This document shows positions 33,313 to 43,320 of a stretch of DNA of 64,000 bases, in pieces. Numbering within the stretch: the first letter of the stretch is position 1; every line of letters starts with the position of its first letter. Below the pieces are notes generated by a model that had not been told where the DNA came from, ran no database searches, and saw nothing but the letters and a program-made list of their open reading frames with translations. The stretch is from Colocasia esculenta (Eukaryota > Streptophyta > Magnoliopsida > Alismatales > Araceae). The stretch is from positions 183,124,348 through 183,188,347 of the forward strand of contig CM024753.1 in NCBI GenBank assembly GCA_014218235.1, read 5' to 3'. A program made the translations under genes and the position numbers.

Positions 33313-36300
33313 ATGGCACATCATGAACATGAAGAGCAAAAGGTGGAGCAGGCCATTGATCCTGGTTGGGCTCATGGTACTCTCCTTGATGCATCTAAGA
33401 GAAAAGTGAAATGTAATTGGTGTAGAAAGGAGATGTTTGGAGGCATTTATCGCCTTAAACAACATCTTGCTGGGATTGCTGGGAATGTTTCAAAATGTCT
33501 GAATTGTCCAATGGAAGTTAGAAATGAAATAAAAGCATATCTGAAGGGGAAGAAAGCAGAAAAAATATTGACAACTCAGCAGCAACAAGAACTTCAAGAT
33601 GAGCTTTCTGGGAGACAGATTCGTAGAGATTATGATCTACCAATTCCTGTGGATGATGATGAAGATGATGATGATGATCCTGATCCTGAGTTTACTGCAG
33701 CGGCACGTGCTAGTCGCCGTTCTTATGCGGAGGAAGATGAGAGACGAAGGGGTTTAGGGACATCAGGTGCACATGTGTCTAGAGATGACTCTAGGACATC
33801 TCTTCCTAGAAGTACACAGGGTCCTATGGATGCATATTTGTATAGATCAAGGTCTGTAAAACAACCAGGAATCAAGCAGGCATTGAAAGGAGTGAAATCC
33901 ACTGCAAAGGCAGCAAAGGGTGCAATCAAAGGCATTGTCAAATGGTTTTTACATGCAGGTGTCCCAGCACATACGGCAGAGAGCCCATATTTTCAGAGTA
34001 TGTTGGATGCAATTGCGGAAGCTGGGCCTGGTATTAAGGCTCCTACAAGGAAGTACATTTATGATGCTGGGCTTGATGATGAATATGAGGAGTTGAAAAC
34101 ATGGGTGAGTAGCTTCAAAAATATTTGGAAAGAACGTGGTTGCACCATTATGTGTGATGGTTGGACAGGGACCACAAGAAAATCCATGATAAATTTTCTT
34201 GTGTATTGCTGCGAAGGGTCTATTTTCTTTAAATCTGTTGATGCATCTAACAAAATCAAGAATGCAGAATATTTGTTTAAACTTATGGATGCAGTTGTGG
34301 AGGAAGTGGGTGAAGAGAACGTTGTACAAGTTGTGACTGATAATGAACCGAGCTACAAGGCTGCGGGTAGGTTGTTAATGGAAAAGAGACACCATCTCTA
34401 TTGGGTTCCATGTGCAGCACATTGCATTGATTTAATGATGGAGGACATAGGCAAAGATTCTCATATTCATGGTATCATTGATGATGCTCAGATGATAACT
34501 TCCTTTATTTATAGTCACAACAGAATTTTGAATATGATGAGGAAGTACACAGATGGGAGAGATCTCCTTCGTGCTGGTCCCACCAGATTTGCATCCAATT
34601 TTATTTCTTTGGAGAGCCTAATGAAATATAGGCATCAATTGGGCCAATTGATTAATTCTGCAGAATTTTTGCAACATGTAGACACTCTGCGGCTTGATAG
34701 TAAAGATGTTGCTCTCCAAGTCCAAGACCTGATTAGTAATGCACGATTTTGGGAGAAGGTTTCCTACTACCTCAAAGTAATAGAGCCTTTGGTACTTATC
34801 CTTAGAATGGTTGATGGTGACGACAAAAATGATATGGGATATTTGTACGAGGCAATGGACAAGGCAAAGGAAAAGTTGAGGGAAAGGAATCCTAAAGCCT
34901 ACAGAAAATGGTGGGCCATCATAGACAAGCGATGGGAGATGACTCTCCACCATGATCTTCATGCTGCAGGTAATTTATTTAATGTAATTACTTGCTGAAT
35001 TATTTTATGATACCATACTTAAACTTCTTTTATCATATGCAGGGTATTTTTTCAACCCTAGGATTCAATATAAAGATGATGTGCACAATGACGGAGAAGT
35101 GATGAGAGGCACCATCAATGTCATCACTCGCATTGCAAGGAGCATGAATGAGAGATTAGACGCAGTGGCAGAGGTAGGATAGTATATTTTATTTTGCATA
35201 TGTATGTATGATTCATTTGACATGACATATGTCATGTCTTCCATTTTGTAGGTGGAGAGATATAAGATGAAAGTTGGGATATACGGAGGATATGACATGA
35301 CATATGCAGCTCAAAGACTCAGTCCAGGTGGTTTTACATGTTTGGGTGTTTGCCTAAAATCATAAATATAAGATTTCACCATCCTTATAATGATTAATGT
35401 TCGCTTATTTTATTGTAACAGCTGAATGGTGGATCCAAGTCAATTATCAGCAAGCTGGAACAAATCCCTTAGCGTATGTTGCAGTGAGAGTATTAAGTCA
35501 AACCACTTCTTCTAGCCCATGTGAAAGGAATTGGAGTACATTCAGCCTTATTCACACAAAAATCCGCAATAGGCTGGGTGTGGATAGGCTAGAGAAGTTG
35601 GTTTACTGTCATTATAATATGCGTTTAAGGGTGAAGCAAAAAGAAGAAAGGCAAAAGATAGAAAGACAGAGATTCATGCAGCTAGCTGGTAGACCATTTG
35701 AGGAGGTGGTTCCTGAGATAGATGTTGATGAGTTGCTAAATGAGGAACACCCTTTACATGCTTGGGTGGAGACGAGAGCTGAGGGAGAGCTAGCTGACTT
35801 TCATCCTGATGATCGGCTAGTTCAAGCATGTGAAGGAGATGTTTTATTAGAAGAGCATGTACCTGAGAGAGCTGAGAGGCCAGAATTGAGAAGATCTTCC
35901 ACCGTACATGATACTAGTATTTCTTCATCTCAGCCAGAATTGAGAAGATCTACCTCCCAATTAGAGCCCAAAAGAAAGAAAGACAAAGGCAAGAAGAAAG
36001 CAAAGCCAAACAAAGAAAGAAGAACAGAAGAACCAAGAAGAAAATCACAAGAAGGTGAAGAGGACTCTCCTGAGGCAGAGACACATATTGGGCAGCCATT
36101 TTCTGAGGCTCCACCCCTGCCATCTCATTTGGCTAGATTATATGAGGCAGAGAAATTACATTATGAACGTCGCAAAAAGAAGAGTACAAAAGAAAAAGAA
36201 AAAACAGTGGGGAGTGATGACTCCACCCAATCACCTGATGATGATGATGGTGCTGCTGCAGGTATTGGAGCCACGGGAGGTTATGGGCTTGGGGGTATTA

Positions 36301-36725
36301 TGTCAGGATATGAAGATTATTCACAACCACCCCAACAACAACAAGGAAGCCAAGGGGAAGCACAACAACAGCACGGGGGATATGAAGGCCAACAAAGGCA
36401 AGCAGGGCATGATCGGGGATACGGGGCTTCATATCCACCCTTTTTTAGTCCCCCAAAATTGCCATATTCAGACATCAGCTCTAGTAGTGGGCCTAGTTAT
36501 TTGGGCAATATTCAAACTACTGGATATGGTAGTTTCTTCCCTCCGGGACACTCAGGAGAAAGTTCAAGTCAACAAGCAACAACACCGCGAGGCATCCAAA
36601 GAGGATTCCAAGACATTGCAAATTCTTTGTTTGGCTTTGGATATACACAGTATGGAAGACATGAGTATGTGCCACCTATTCAATCTCATGAGGTAGAGGA
36701 TGAGGGTTCAGAAATGTCAAATTGA
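33313..36725 (+). CDS. hAT transposase, BED zinc finger + DUF659 + HAT dimerisation, 1,055 aa
   Basis: Exons 33313-34969, 35043-35173, 35252-35327 and 35422-36725 join in phase (1/0/1) into 1,056 codons without a stop. The start is the ATG at 33313, after a likely leader-intron acceptor; an upstream in-frame ATG at 33271 lies in the intron. Domains: BED-type finger with C34, C37, H51 and C62; DUF659/RNase-H-like core from about residue 213, with CDGWTG near 281 and VVTDNE near 341 carrying candidate catalytic Asp residues; CAAHCIDLMMEDIGK near 367; HAT dimerisation at about 637-690 (PLAYVAVRVLSQTTSSSPCE). A tail of about 360 residues follows, first lysine/glutamate-rich, then Gln/Gly/Ser/Tyr-rich. 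It cuts and pastes the element and its relatives in the nucleus. Confidence 0.93.
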
Positions 36726-37103
36726 GAAGGTATTTTTATTTATTTCATGTTATCAACTTGTACATATTTTAATTTTTGCAATGTATGAACATTAATGATT
36801 ATGTCTTTAGTCATTGTTATTGTTCTTCATGGTACGTGAACATGATAAGATTTAAATTTCAATGTGTTTGATTTCAATGAATGTTGTATGTGTCTAGGTA
36901 ATTTTCTGTAAATTTTAGGGATTTTTCCTGATTTTTTCTGATTTTTTCTGATTTTTTCATTTTTTAAATAATTTTTTACTCTGGCCGACCCAGGGTCGGC
37001 CAGACTCCATTGGAGTCGGCCGGCTCCACCGACCCGACCCGACCCGAGTCGGGGTCGACTGGGTCCGACTCACCCAGCCGACCCGACCCTGCCATCCATG
37101 GAT

Positions 37104-37436
37104 GGGAAGGTCCCATCGGTTAAGGAGTTGTGCAGTCCCATCGGTTAAGGTCTTAATCGATGGGAGTCCCATCAGTTAAGGCCCCTCCCTTAACCGATGG
37201 GAGAGTCCCATCGGTTAGGGCTTTCCTTAACCAATGGGAGTCCCATCGGTTAAGGAGATTATCCTTAACCGTTGGGGTTTTTTATCGATTAAGGGGGGTT
37301 CCCTTAACCGATGGAAGAGTTCCATCGGTTAAGGGGATCTCCCTGATGGGAGAGTTCCATTGGTTAAGGGGAGGAGAGTTCCATCGGTTAAAAGGGGGTC
37401 CCTTAACCGATGGGAGGTTTCCATCGGTTAAAGGGG
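37104..37436. repeat. Array of CCGATGGGA/TCCCATCGG inverted units
   Basis: About ten half-sites of the type (t)aaccgatggga alternate with tcccatcggtta in inverted pairs. The array continues on the other side of the hAT (32240-32255). It is homologous to the array in element B's LTR at 49342-49935. Confidence 0.9.
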
Positions 37437-38296
37437 TTTTACATGGGTGGTTTCTCCCCTCGGCTTCTATAAATATACATCCCCGTATTTTACGAGATGT
37501 GTTTTCCGTAAAGATTCTTGCATATCTTGGAGATCCTCCGACGAAGTGTTGCTTAAATCCAGACTTTGCAAGTGCTTAGCGCTTCCTCTTGCACGTGTTT
37601 TTTTGAAGTTGTAATTTCCTTCGAACTCGGTCTTGTCGACCTTGTGCTGCCAAAGTTCTTTCGTAACTTTTCTTCTTTGAAGCGTTGTTCTTTCTGAACT
37701 TTTGCTTCATTGAAGGGGTTTGGTGCTGAGTTCATTAATAAGTTCCCTCCTTTAATTTGAAAGGGACTTCGATCAAATATTACCTAAGTAACCATGGCAT
37801 TACTTAAGTAACTATGACATTACTTCATCCATAAGTCTCCTCCTCTTAATTTGAAAGGGACTCGGATCCAATATTACCTAAGTAACCATGGTATTACCTA
37901 AGTAACCATTGGATCATTATAAATAACTTCTGACACCCCCTTTGTAGATATCCATTGCAAAATTTTGAGGGTTCAACAGGGGATCACGTCTTTCGAGTTG
38001 TTGTCGAGACATTCAAAAATACCAGAGATCGGAAAGATGAGAAACCCCTTCCGAGATTACTGCTGCGCCCTCCTCCACCACCGTCGTATGATGCTGCTAC
38101 CCTTGTGGGATTGGGGCATTAGTGTCATTTTCTCACACTAGTTAAGTTGAACCATAATTAGTTAGCCTAACCTAATTTTTTCTTACGACTGTAGATGACA
38201 AGGACTTTTTTATATAATGGTAGAAATTTTGGGGATTTAATAATAAATAGATGGATTGCGGGGACTTTTTCCTAATTACGAAATCTTATAGGGGCC

Positions 38297-38505
38297 AAAA
38301 CTCAAAGGTAACACTAATGAACTTTTTATATAGCAAAGAATTCCACAATTTAAGAGAAAAGTAGAAAACATGTCACAAACAAATTTCATAACTGCATCCC
38401 TAGATCAACATCTAGGGAGAAGAAAAGTAAATAGATAAATTTTGCAGAAAGAGTAACTTATTCAAATTATATATATGGGACCAATCCCATAAAGCAAGTG
38501 TACTC
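38297..38505. other. Unassigned intronic stretch
   Basis: Bases 38305-38372 resemble 29862-29926 on the far side of the TIR element. Nothing else is recognised. Confidence 0.4.
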
Positions 38506-38640
38506 AAGGAGTGGCCTAGTGTTTATCCCTCCATGTACGCTAGGAATGTGATGTCTCAGGTTTAAATCCCATTGGGAGCAGTTTTATAAGCAATTTCTAA
38601 AAGACAATGTAATAGGCTAATTTTCTAACCAAAAAGATCC
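38506..38640 (+). mobile_element. Candidate tRNA-derived SINE fragment
   Basis: An A-box-like GTGGCCTAGTG (about 38512) is followed about 40 bp later by a B-box-like GGTTTAAATCC (about 38559). A non-tRNA tail follows. Ends and target duplication were not found. Confidence 0.4.
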
Positions 38641-38719
38641 CATAAAGCAACTCTCAAGTGAAAATACTAATGTAAAATGTTTATTGCCGTTTGGGAAAAG
38701 GAACTTTTCTTCTACTCAT

Positions 38720-39245
38720 GTTTTTTTGAACAGTGGATAGTAACACTAATATATAAATGAAAATGAGAAAGAATGTACAACTATGGGCCCACAAAAAGGT
38801 CCAAAAAACTGCCCAGCCTGCCTATACACCGCCATCCAACACTAATTGGACAGCCAAACTCTATCCCCCCAACAAACCAAAAGAGTAGAATTGGACTGAT
38901 TCACATTACAAACAAAAGACACCCATTACTTCACTTTGTTACAAATGACAGCAAAAAGAAACTCAGCATCCCAAGCAGCCCTAGAAAAGATGTGATTGTC
39001 TCTCTCCCCCCAAATCATCCACAATGTAGCATGGAGAATGAGCCACCATATTGCATTTATCTCCTTTGGTCGGCCATTGTCTATTCCATTGTTCAATTAG
39101 CATGCGGACGTCACCATACAGAGGAATTGCACCATGAGTTCTTTTACTCATGTTTATTTCCTTTGGACCGTTGGACCATAGAACCCAAAGTAGGGTTAGG
39201 CATTGACTCTGAGGAGCGGCTTCCACGGCCTCAAGCAGAATAGAT
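38720..39245 (-). pseudogene. LINE 3'-end fragment
   Basis: The minus-strand translation near 38950-39035 reads ATLWMIWGERDNHIFSRAAW, the characteristic zf-RVT end of L1-type ORF2. The 3' end (at the left) reads on the minus strand TATTAGTGTTACTATCCACT followed by a short A run. This resembles the 3' end of the plus-strand LINE ending at 16803, so the two copies are probably the same family. Confidence 0.7.
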
Positions 39246-39304
39246 AAACATTATCAAGGAACTTTCCTTTTAATTTTGGATACATAGAATTTGAAGTTAG
39301 CTAT

Positions 39305-39873
39305 GAGAAATGCTATGCTCCAAGCTAGCCGGGAGCATAACGTGACGTGGAGTAACCACACGCCACACCCATTGGGTCATGTGGTGACTCTCAAGTGCAC
39401 TAAATGCACTTTTTGGGGTGCATTTAATGCACCCCAACTTTTTGGACCTTTTTTGTACCCAAAAGGCCAAAACAATGTACACATATACTTACATAATGCA
39501 CACAAATTGTGATTTAATGCACACAAATAACACAATAATGCACACAAAATAGTGTTAGAATGTACACAAATAGTACACAAATACTTACATAACGCACACA
39601 AATAGTGATTTAATGCACACAAATAACACGTGCATTATTGTGTAATTTGTGTGCATTAAATCACTATTTGTGTGCATTATGTAAGTATTTGTGTACTATT
39701 TGTGTGCATTCAAACACTATTTTGTGTGCATTAATTGGGGTGCATTAAATGCACCGCAAAAAAATGCATTTAATGCACTTGGGAGTCCGCACGCCACATG
39801 GCCCAATCGGTGTGGCATGCAGTTACTCCACGTCACGCCATGCACACGGCTAGCAGGAAGCATAGCATTTCTC
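39305..39873. mobile_element. Foldback MULE-like element
   Basis: Both ends read GAGAAATGCTATGCT inward, and the whole 569 bp folds on itself. The arms include TAGCCGGGAGCAT/gtgcacacggctagc, gtgacgtggagtaac and TGCATTTAATGCACCCC. Flanks gttagctat (39296-39304) and tttagccat (39874-39882) look like a 9-bp duplication with two changes, which with G-starting ends suits Mutator-like elements. The middle is a run of taatgcacacaaat units. It has no coding capacity. Confidence 0.78.
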
Positions 39874-40300
39874 TTTAGCCATATACCATTCAACAAATAT
39901 GAGATGGTCATTTTTTTCATTTTTTTCCTTTTACTGTTGTGCGCATTCAAATACTTCCATGTACACTCCAGTTATTACTTTCGTCCAGCATTTGATTATT
40001 TCCTTTTGCAGACCCCTAAACAGACTCATACAACCATTGTGAATCTGTGATGGGCCGAACAAGACATCCCTAAGTTAGGTCGGCTCATCACAAAAATAAT
40101 TTTGAATCACCCTGTTGAACCAGATTAGCAGTACATACACTAGGCAATTAAAATCAAAATAAATAGCCAATAATATGTCAACAGTATGCACACCTTAGGC
40201 CAAAACCTTGGCCATTGGATGAGAGTTCAGAAATTTGGGAACAGAAAAACTGTCGCACCATGTTTTTGGAAGATGAAAAAAAAAATAGATGACAACAAAT
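39874..40300. other. Unassigned stretch
   Basis: No gene. A short palindrome (40048-40092, tgatgggccga...tcggctcatca) is present. The left border of the retroelement A LTR probably lies here or just right of it. Confidence 0.35.
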
Positions 40301-40906
40301 TTCTATTCTCTACCTTGCGAAGAGGATAAGAAGAAGAGGAATAGAAGTAAAGAGGAGGGGAGTACCTCCTGGAACCCCTTAAGGGCCATGTCGTTGCCCC
40401 CACCAGGAGACCCAGCCACCCCTGCCTTCTCCCAGGGCCGCTGGTGTACCCTTCTTCCCCAGTCGCCGGCACCTCCACCTACAACTGCCTCTGCCGCTGC
40501 TGCTACAGCCCTTCCCAGCAAAAATTTGTCGGCTGGGGACTTCCCCTATTGGCCTCGCCAGTAGCACCCCCTACCTCTTCTGTCGTCTCCACAGGGGAGG
40601 GTCTCCCCTGCTTGTCCCGCTGCCGCAAGGGGGAGGGGCTTCCCCTATTCGCACAGCCGCTGCAGCGGAGCTCCCCTGCTTGTCGTACCGCCGCTGCAGA
40701 GGGGCTGCCGCCGTCCCTGTTCCTGCTTCCTCTCAACGCGCAAGACAGACAAAGAGAGAAGAGAGCAGGTCGTGGCTCTCTCCCTCTCTGCGGTCTCCTT
40801 CTCCCTCCCGTCTCTCTCTCTCGTGGCCCCAAGGGCATAAACAAGAAATTGAAAAGAAAGAAGGGGGAAAAGAAATAAAGAAACAAGGGGAAATATGCAA
40901 AAATAC

Positions 40907-40996
40907 AAATGGTCGGGATGGTGCAAATGGCCGGGACGGTGTAAATGGTCGGAACGGTGCACATGGCCGAGACGGTGTTTATGGCCGGGACGGGGT
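40907..40996 (+). repeat. Five 18-bp tandem repeats upstream of a TATA box
   Basis: Units follow aaatggccgggacggtgt with small changes at 40907, 40925, 40943, 40961 and 40979. The position 15 bp upstream of the TATA box suggests promoter-proximal sites in the LTR. Confidence 0.88.
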
Positions 40997-41010
40997 CTTT
41001 CCCCACTCCC

Positions 41011-41018
41011 TATAAAAG
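41011..41018 (+). promoter_or_regulatory. TATA box of element A LTR
   Basis: The sequence is ccccactcccTATAAAAGCA, a near-consensus plant TATA box, with a C-rich and a purine-rich leader following. Confidence 0.65.
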
Positions 41019-41342
41019 CAAGGGGGCGCCCCCAGGGAAGAGGGGGATTTTTGGCTAGCTCCAAAGAAGCAAGGCTTCTAGACTGCAAGGCAGTCCAAGA
41101 AGAAGGGTCTGCAAGGCAGCCCTAAGGAATATTGTGCAAGGTACAATACGCATTTTCTCAAGTTTGTAAAAAAGTCCATTGGGCTTGCTTATTGGGCCTA
41201 AAATTCCTAATTGGGTCTAACTTACTTATTGGGCCGAATTTGTATCTTCTATGCCATGACTTAATGAATGACCACGTTTATAATGTTTAATGGGCCTTAA
41301 CTTGCTTATTGAGCCGGCATTTGATGTATCCTCATATGTGAT

Positions 41343-41782
41343 TAGGGCTGTACAAAATATGGTCCAAACCGAAAAACCGAACCGAACCGGCCGGTTCGGT
41401 TCGATTTCATGGGCTAGGTGGTTCGGTTCAGTTTTTGGCTGGGAAACCAAAATGAACCGAATACCTATATATAATTATATAAATAATAGAATTAAACAAA
41501 AAAAGAAGGTAGCGCAGTGGAGGGCGGCTTCGCGCGCCCTCCACGCGCCTGGCGGTCGCAAGTTCGAAACTCGCGACCGCCAAAAAAATCCCTTTTAAAC
41601 AGATTTTTGCCAAAATGCCATAAAAACGCCAAAAATGCCATAAAAATATTAAAAATGCCAGAAATGTCATATTTCGGTTTGAACCGAACCGGTACGGTTC
41701 GGTTCAAACAGTAAATTCGATTTGGTTCGGTTTCTCCCAAAAATGGAGAAAACCGAACCGAACCGAACCGTGAACACCCCTA
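41343..41782. mobile_element. AACCG-type hAT MITE with tRNA-like module, TSD tatgtgat
   Basis: The perfect 8-bp repeat tatgtgat (41335-41342, 41783-41790) flanks ends TAGGGCTGTACAAAAT and GTGAACACCCCTA. This 440-bp copy is longer than the one at 26921-27267 and keeps AACCGAACCG arrays near both ends (41371-41405 and 41680-41770). The tRNA-like module lies at 41510-41596, and a ccataaaaa/gccaaaaatg repeat follows it. It is nested in the LTR of element A. Confidence 0.94.
41510..41596 (+). ncRNA. tRNA-like Pol III module, second copy
   Basis: A-box TAGCGCAGTGG is at 41510-41520. A GGAGGGC/GCCCTCC hairpin follows, then a 12-bp stem with TTCGAAA loop at 41551-41581 and TTTT at 41593-41596. Compared with 27126-27156, the third stem pair changes from T-A to C-G on both strands, which keeps pairing. 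One A-C mismatch has arisen near the loop. Transcription is not shown. Confidence 0.5.
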
Positions 41783-42001
41783 TATGTGATAATGTTAATG
41801 GGCCTATTGGGCTAATTTTACAACCTTAGTCACGTTCAATAAGTATAATTACATACTATGTCACGTTTATTTCATACTCTTCACTAATCAATTACTTAAT
41901 TAAAATCAACAAATTTTTCGACAAACTTTAACAAAATATTTCATAAACATTGTTGCTTAATTTATCATAACTTAAAAATAACAAACAAGTCATGTTTCAT
42001 A

Positions 42002-43320
42002 CAAGGTTTGACGTATCGCCGATTCGGGGCGAATCGGATTCGCCCTGATGCGATCCGATTCGCCCAGAATCGAGGCGAATCGGGTCCGATTCGCATATGA
42101 TTATTATATATATTATATTTATGTATGTGTGTCAGGCAGGGTTGTCAAGAGTCAGGGCTCAGAATCCTCTTCAGGCAGGGTTGTCAGGATCCCCTTATTT
42201 ACCTGAATATGATTTAAGTAAATGAAACAATTTCATTTACTTAAGATATTACATGTAAATAAGAAAATACCCCCAATTGAATCCAATAAAAATATCAAAA
42301 AAATCATATCTCCTACTAATAAAAAGTCAACTCTCCCACCGAAGAAGAAAATCGCGATTTCGATGATTTTAGCGAAATGTTAACTTTTTAATCTCTCATA
42401 ATTTGGTCTATCTAAAATTTTGATAATTCAAATAAACCATATGGAACACTAAAAATCCAAAGTCCGGTAAAAAAAGTCAAATATGCATGTGACTTCTCCA
42501 AGGGAGCCGCTCTCCTACTGACAGTACTTAGTCTGTTTGAGACCTCTTAAGATTTGGTCAAACCTAAACTATCATCACTCAAACTCATGAGAATTGTCAT
42601 TTTCTAGTTTATTTTCAATTAGAAAGTGAAAAATCTCATAAGTTTAGGTGATGATAGCTTAAGTTTGACCAAATCCTAAGATGCATCGAGCAGACTAAGT
42701 GATGTCAGTAGGAGAGCGGCTCCCTTGGAGAAGTCACATGCACGTTTGACTTTTTTTACCGGACTTTGAATTTTTAGTGTTCCATATGGTTTATTTGAAT
42801 TATCAAATTTTTAGATAGATCAAATTATGAGATATTAAAAAGTTAACATTTCGCTAAAATCATCGAAATCGTGATTTTCTTCTTCGGTGGGAGAGTTGAC
42901 TTTTTATTGATAAGAGATGATTTTTTTAATATTTTTATTGGATTCAAATGGGGGTACTTCCTTATTTACATGTAATATCTTAAGTAAATGAAACAATAAA
43001 TTATAATATTTACTTAAATGATATTCAGGTAAATAAGGGGATCCTGACAACAGGTAAATAAGGGGATCCTGACAACCCTGCCTGAAGAGGATCCTGAGCC
43101 CTGACTCCTGACAAGTGACAACCCTACCTAAAGAGGTATCAGACGAATCGGGGCGAATCAGGGATCGGATCGTGGCGGATCTGCGAATCGGATTGCATCA
43201 CATCGGATCCACTCGATTCGCGGCCAGGCGGCAGATCCATGCGGATCACAACTCGGCCCGCCCCTGATCCGCTCCGATTCGGGGGAATCGGGCCGATTCG
43301 CCCCGCCATGACAAACCATG
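42002..43320. mobile_element. Complete palindrome-bearing GAATCGG-type hAT, TSD gtttcata
   Basis: The perfect 8-bp duplication gtttcata (41994-42001, 43321-43328) flanks ends CAAGGTTTGACGTATCG and (complement) CATGGTTTGTCATGGCGG. GAATCGG zones occupy 42015-42095 and 43140-43310. The centre is a 1-kb palindrome (42126-43127). The right 180 bp is almost identical to 760-949. It is non-coding and inserted in the LTR of element A. Confidence 0.94.
42126..43127. repeat. 1.0-kb palindrome inside the hAT
   Basis: Arms of about 490 bp begin with tcaggcagggttgtca and pair around about 42615. The right arm has a 30-bp local duplication (aggtaaataaggggatcctg twice, about 43027-43072). Confidence 0.9.

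Larger units (their letters stand above)
32256..37100 (+). mobile_element. Apparently autonomous hAT transposon, TSD gatgggaa
   Basis: This 4,845-bp element is bounded by CATGGATGGCA and its complement TGCCATCCATG, with a perfect 8-bp duplication gatgggaa (32248-32255, 37101-37108). Left (32270-32450) and right (36982-37095) subterminal zones are dense in GGGTCGG/CGACCCG. Between them are a C/G-rich leader, an intron with about 150-bp tandem repeats, and an intact four-coding-exon transposase gene (33313-36725). Intact ends, duplication and gene together suggest recent movement. A non-autonomous relative is at 44692-44896 and an end fragment at 12886-13070. It landed inside the CCGATGGG array of the solo LTR. 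Confidence 0.93.
30779..37978 (-). mobile_element. Solo LTR of a Tat-lineage element, TSD gggga, with two hAT insertions
   Basis: The perfect 5-bp repeat gggga (30774-30778, 37979-37983) flanks TGTTGGACACGG...GGGTTCAACA. Blocks such as gcggggcgtgcca (about 30853), ctccatcgaccgga (about 31015), CAGAGT-TCC arrays and CCGATGGG arrays match the LTR of element B (46895-49958) in the same order. Removing the hAT copies at 31523-31718 and 32256-37100 leaves about 2.15 kb. A TATA box on the minus strand (about 32198-32206, CCTATAAATA) after the CCGATGGG array sets the orientation. No internal region is left, so it formed by LTR-LTR recombination. Confidence 0.88.
29955..38296. mobile_element. TIR element with captured host exon, enlarged by nested insertions
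   Basis: Terminal inverted repeats of about 75 bp: 29955-30029, beginning GGCCCCTATAAAATTTCG, and 38222-38296, the complement of GGCCCCTATAAGATTTCG, agree at over 90% of positions. Without the LTR insertion at 30779-37983 the element is about 1.14 kb and contains the last exon of a CoA-ligase-like gene. That is the plan of a Pack-type (gene-capturing, probably MULE-like) transposon. A clean 8-9-bp duplication was not found, so the superfamily is not certain. Confidence 0.65.

Noticed and set aside
40048..40092. 45-bp palindrome tgatgggccga...tcggctcatca
   Set aside because: Too short and isolated to classify as an element or terminator.
40300..41125. Several Pro/Ser/Arg-rich frames
   Set aside because: Overlapping frames on both strands in C/G-rich putative LTR U3 and leader; no domain signals.
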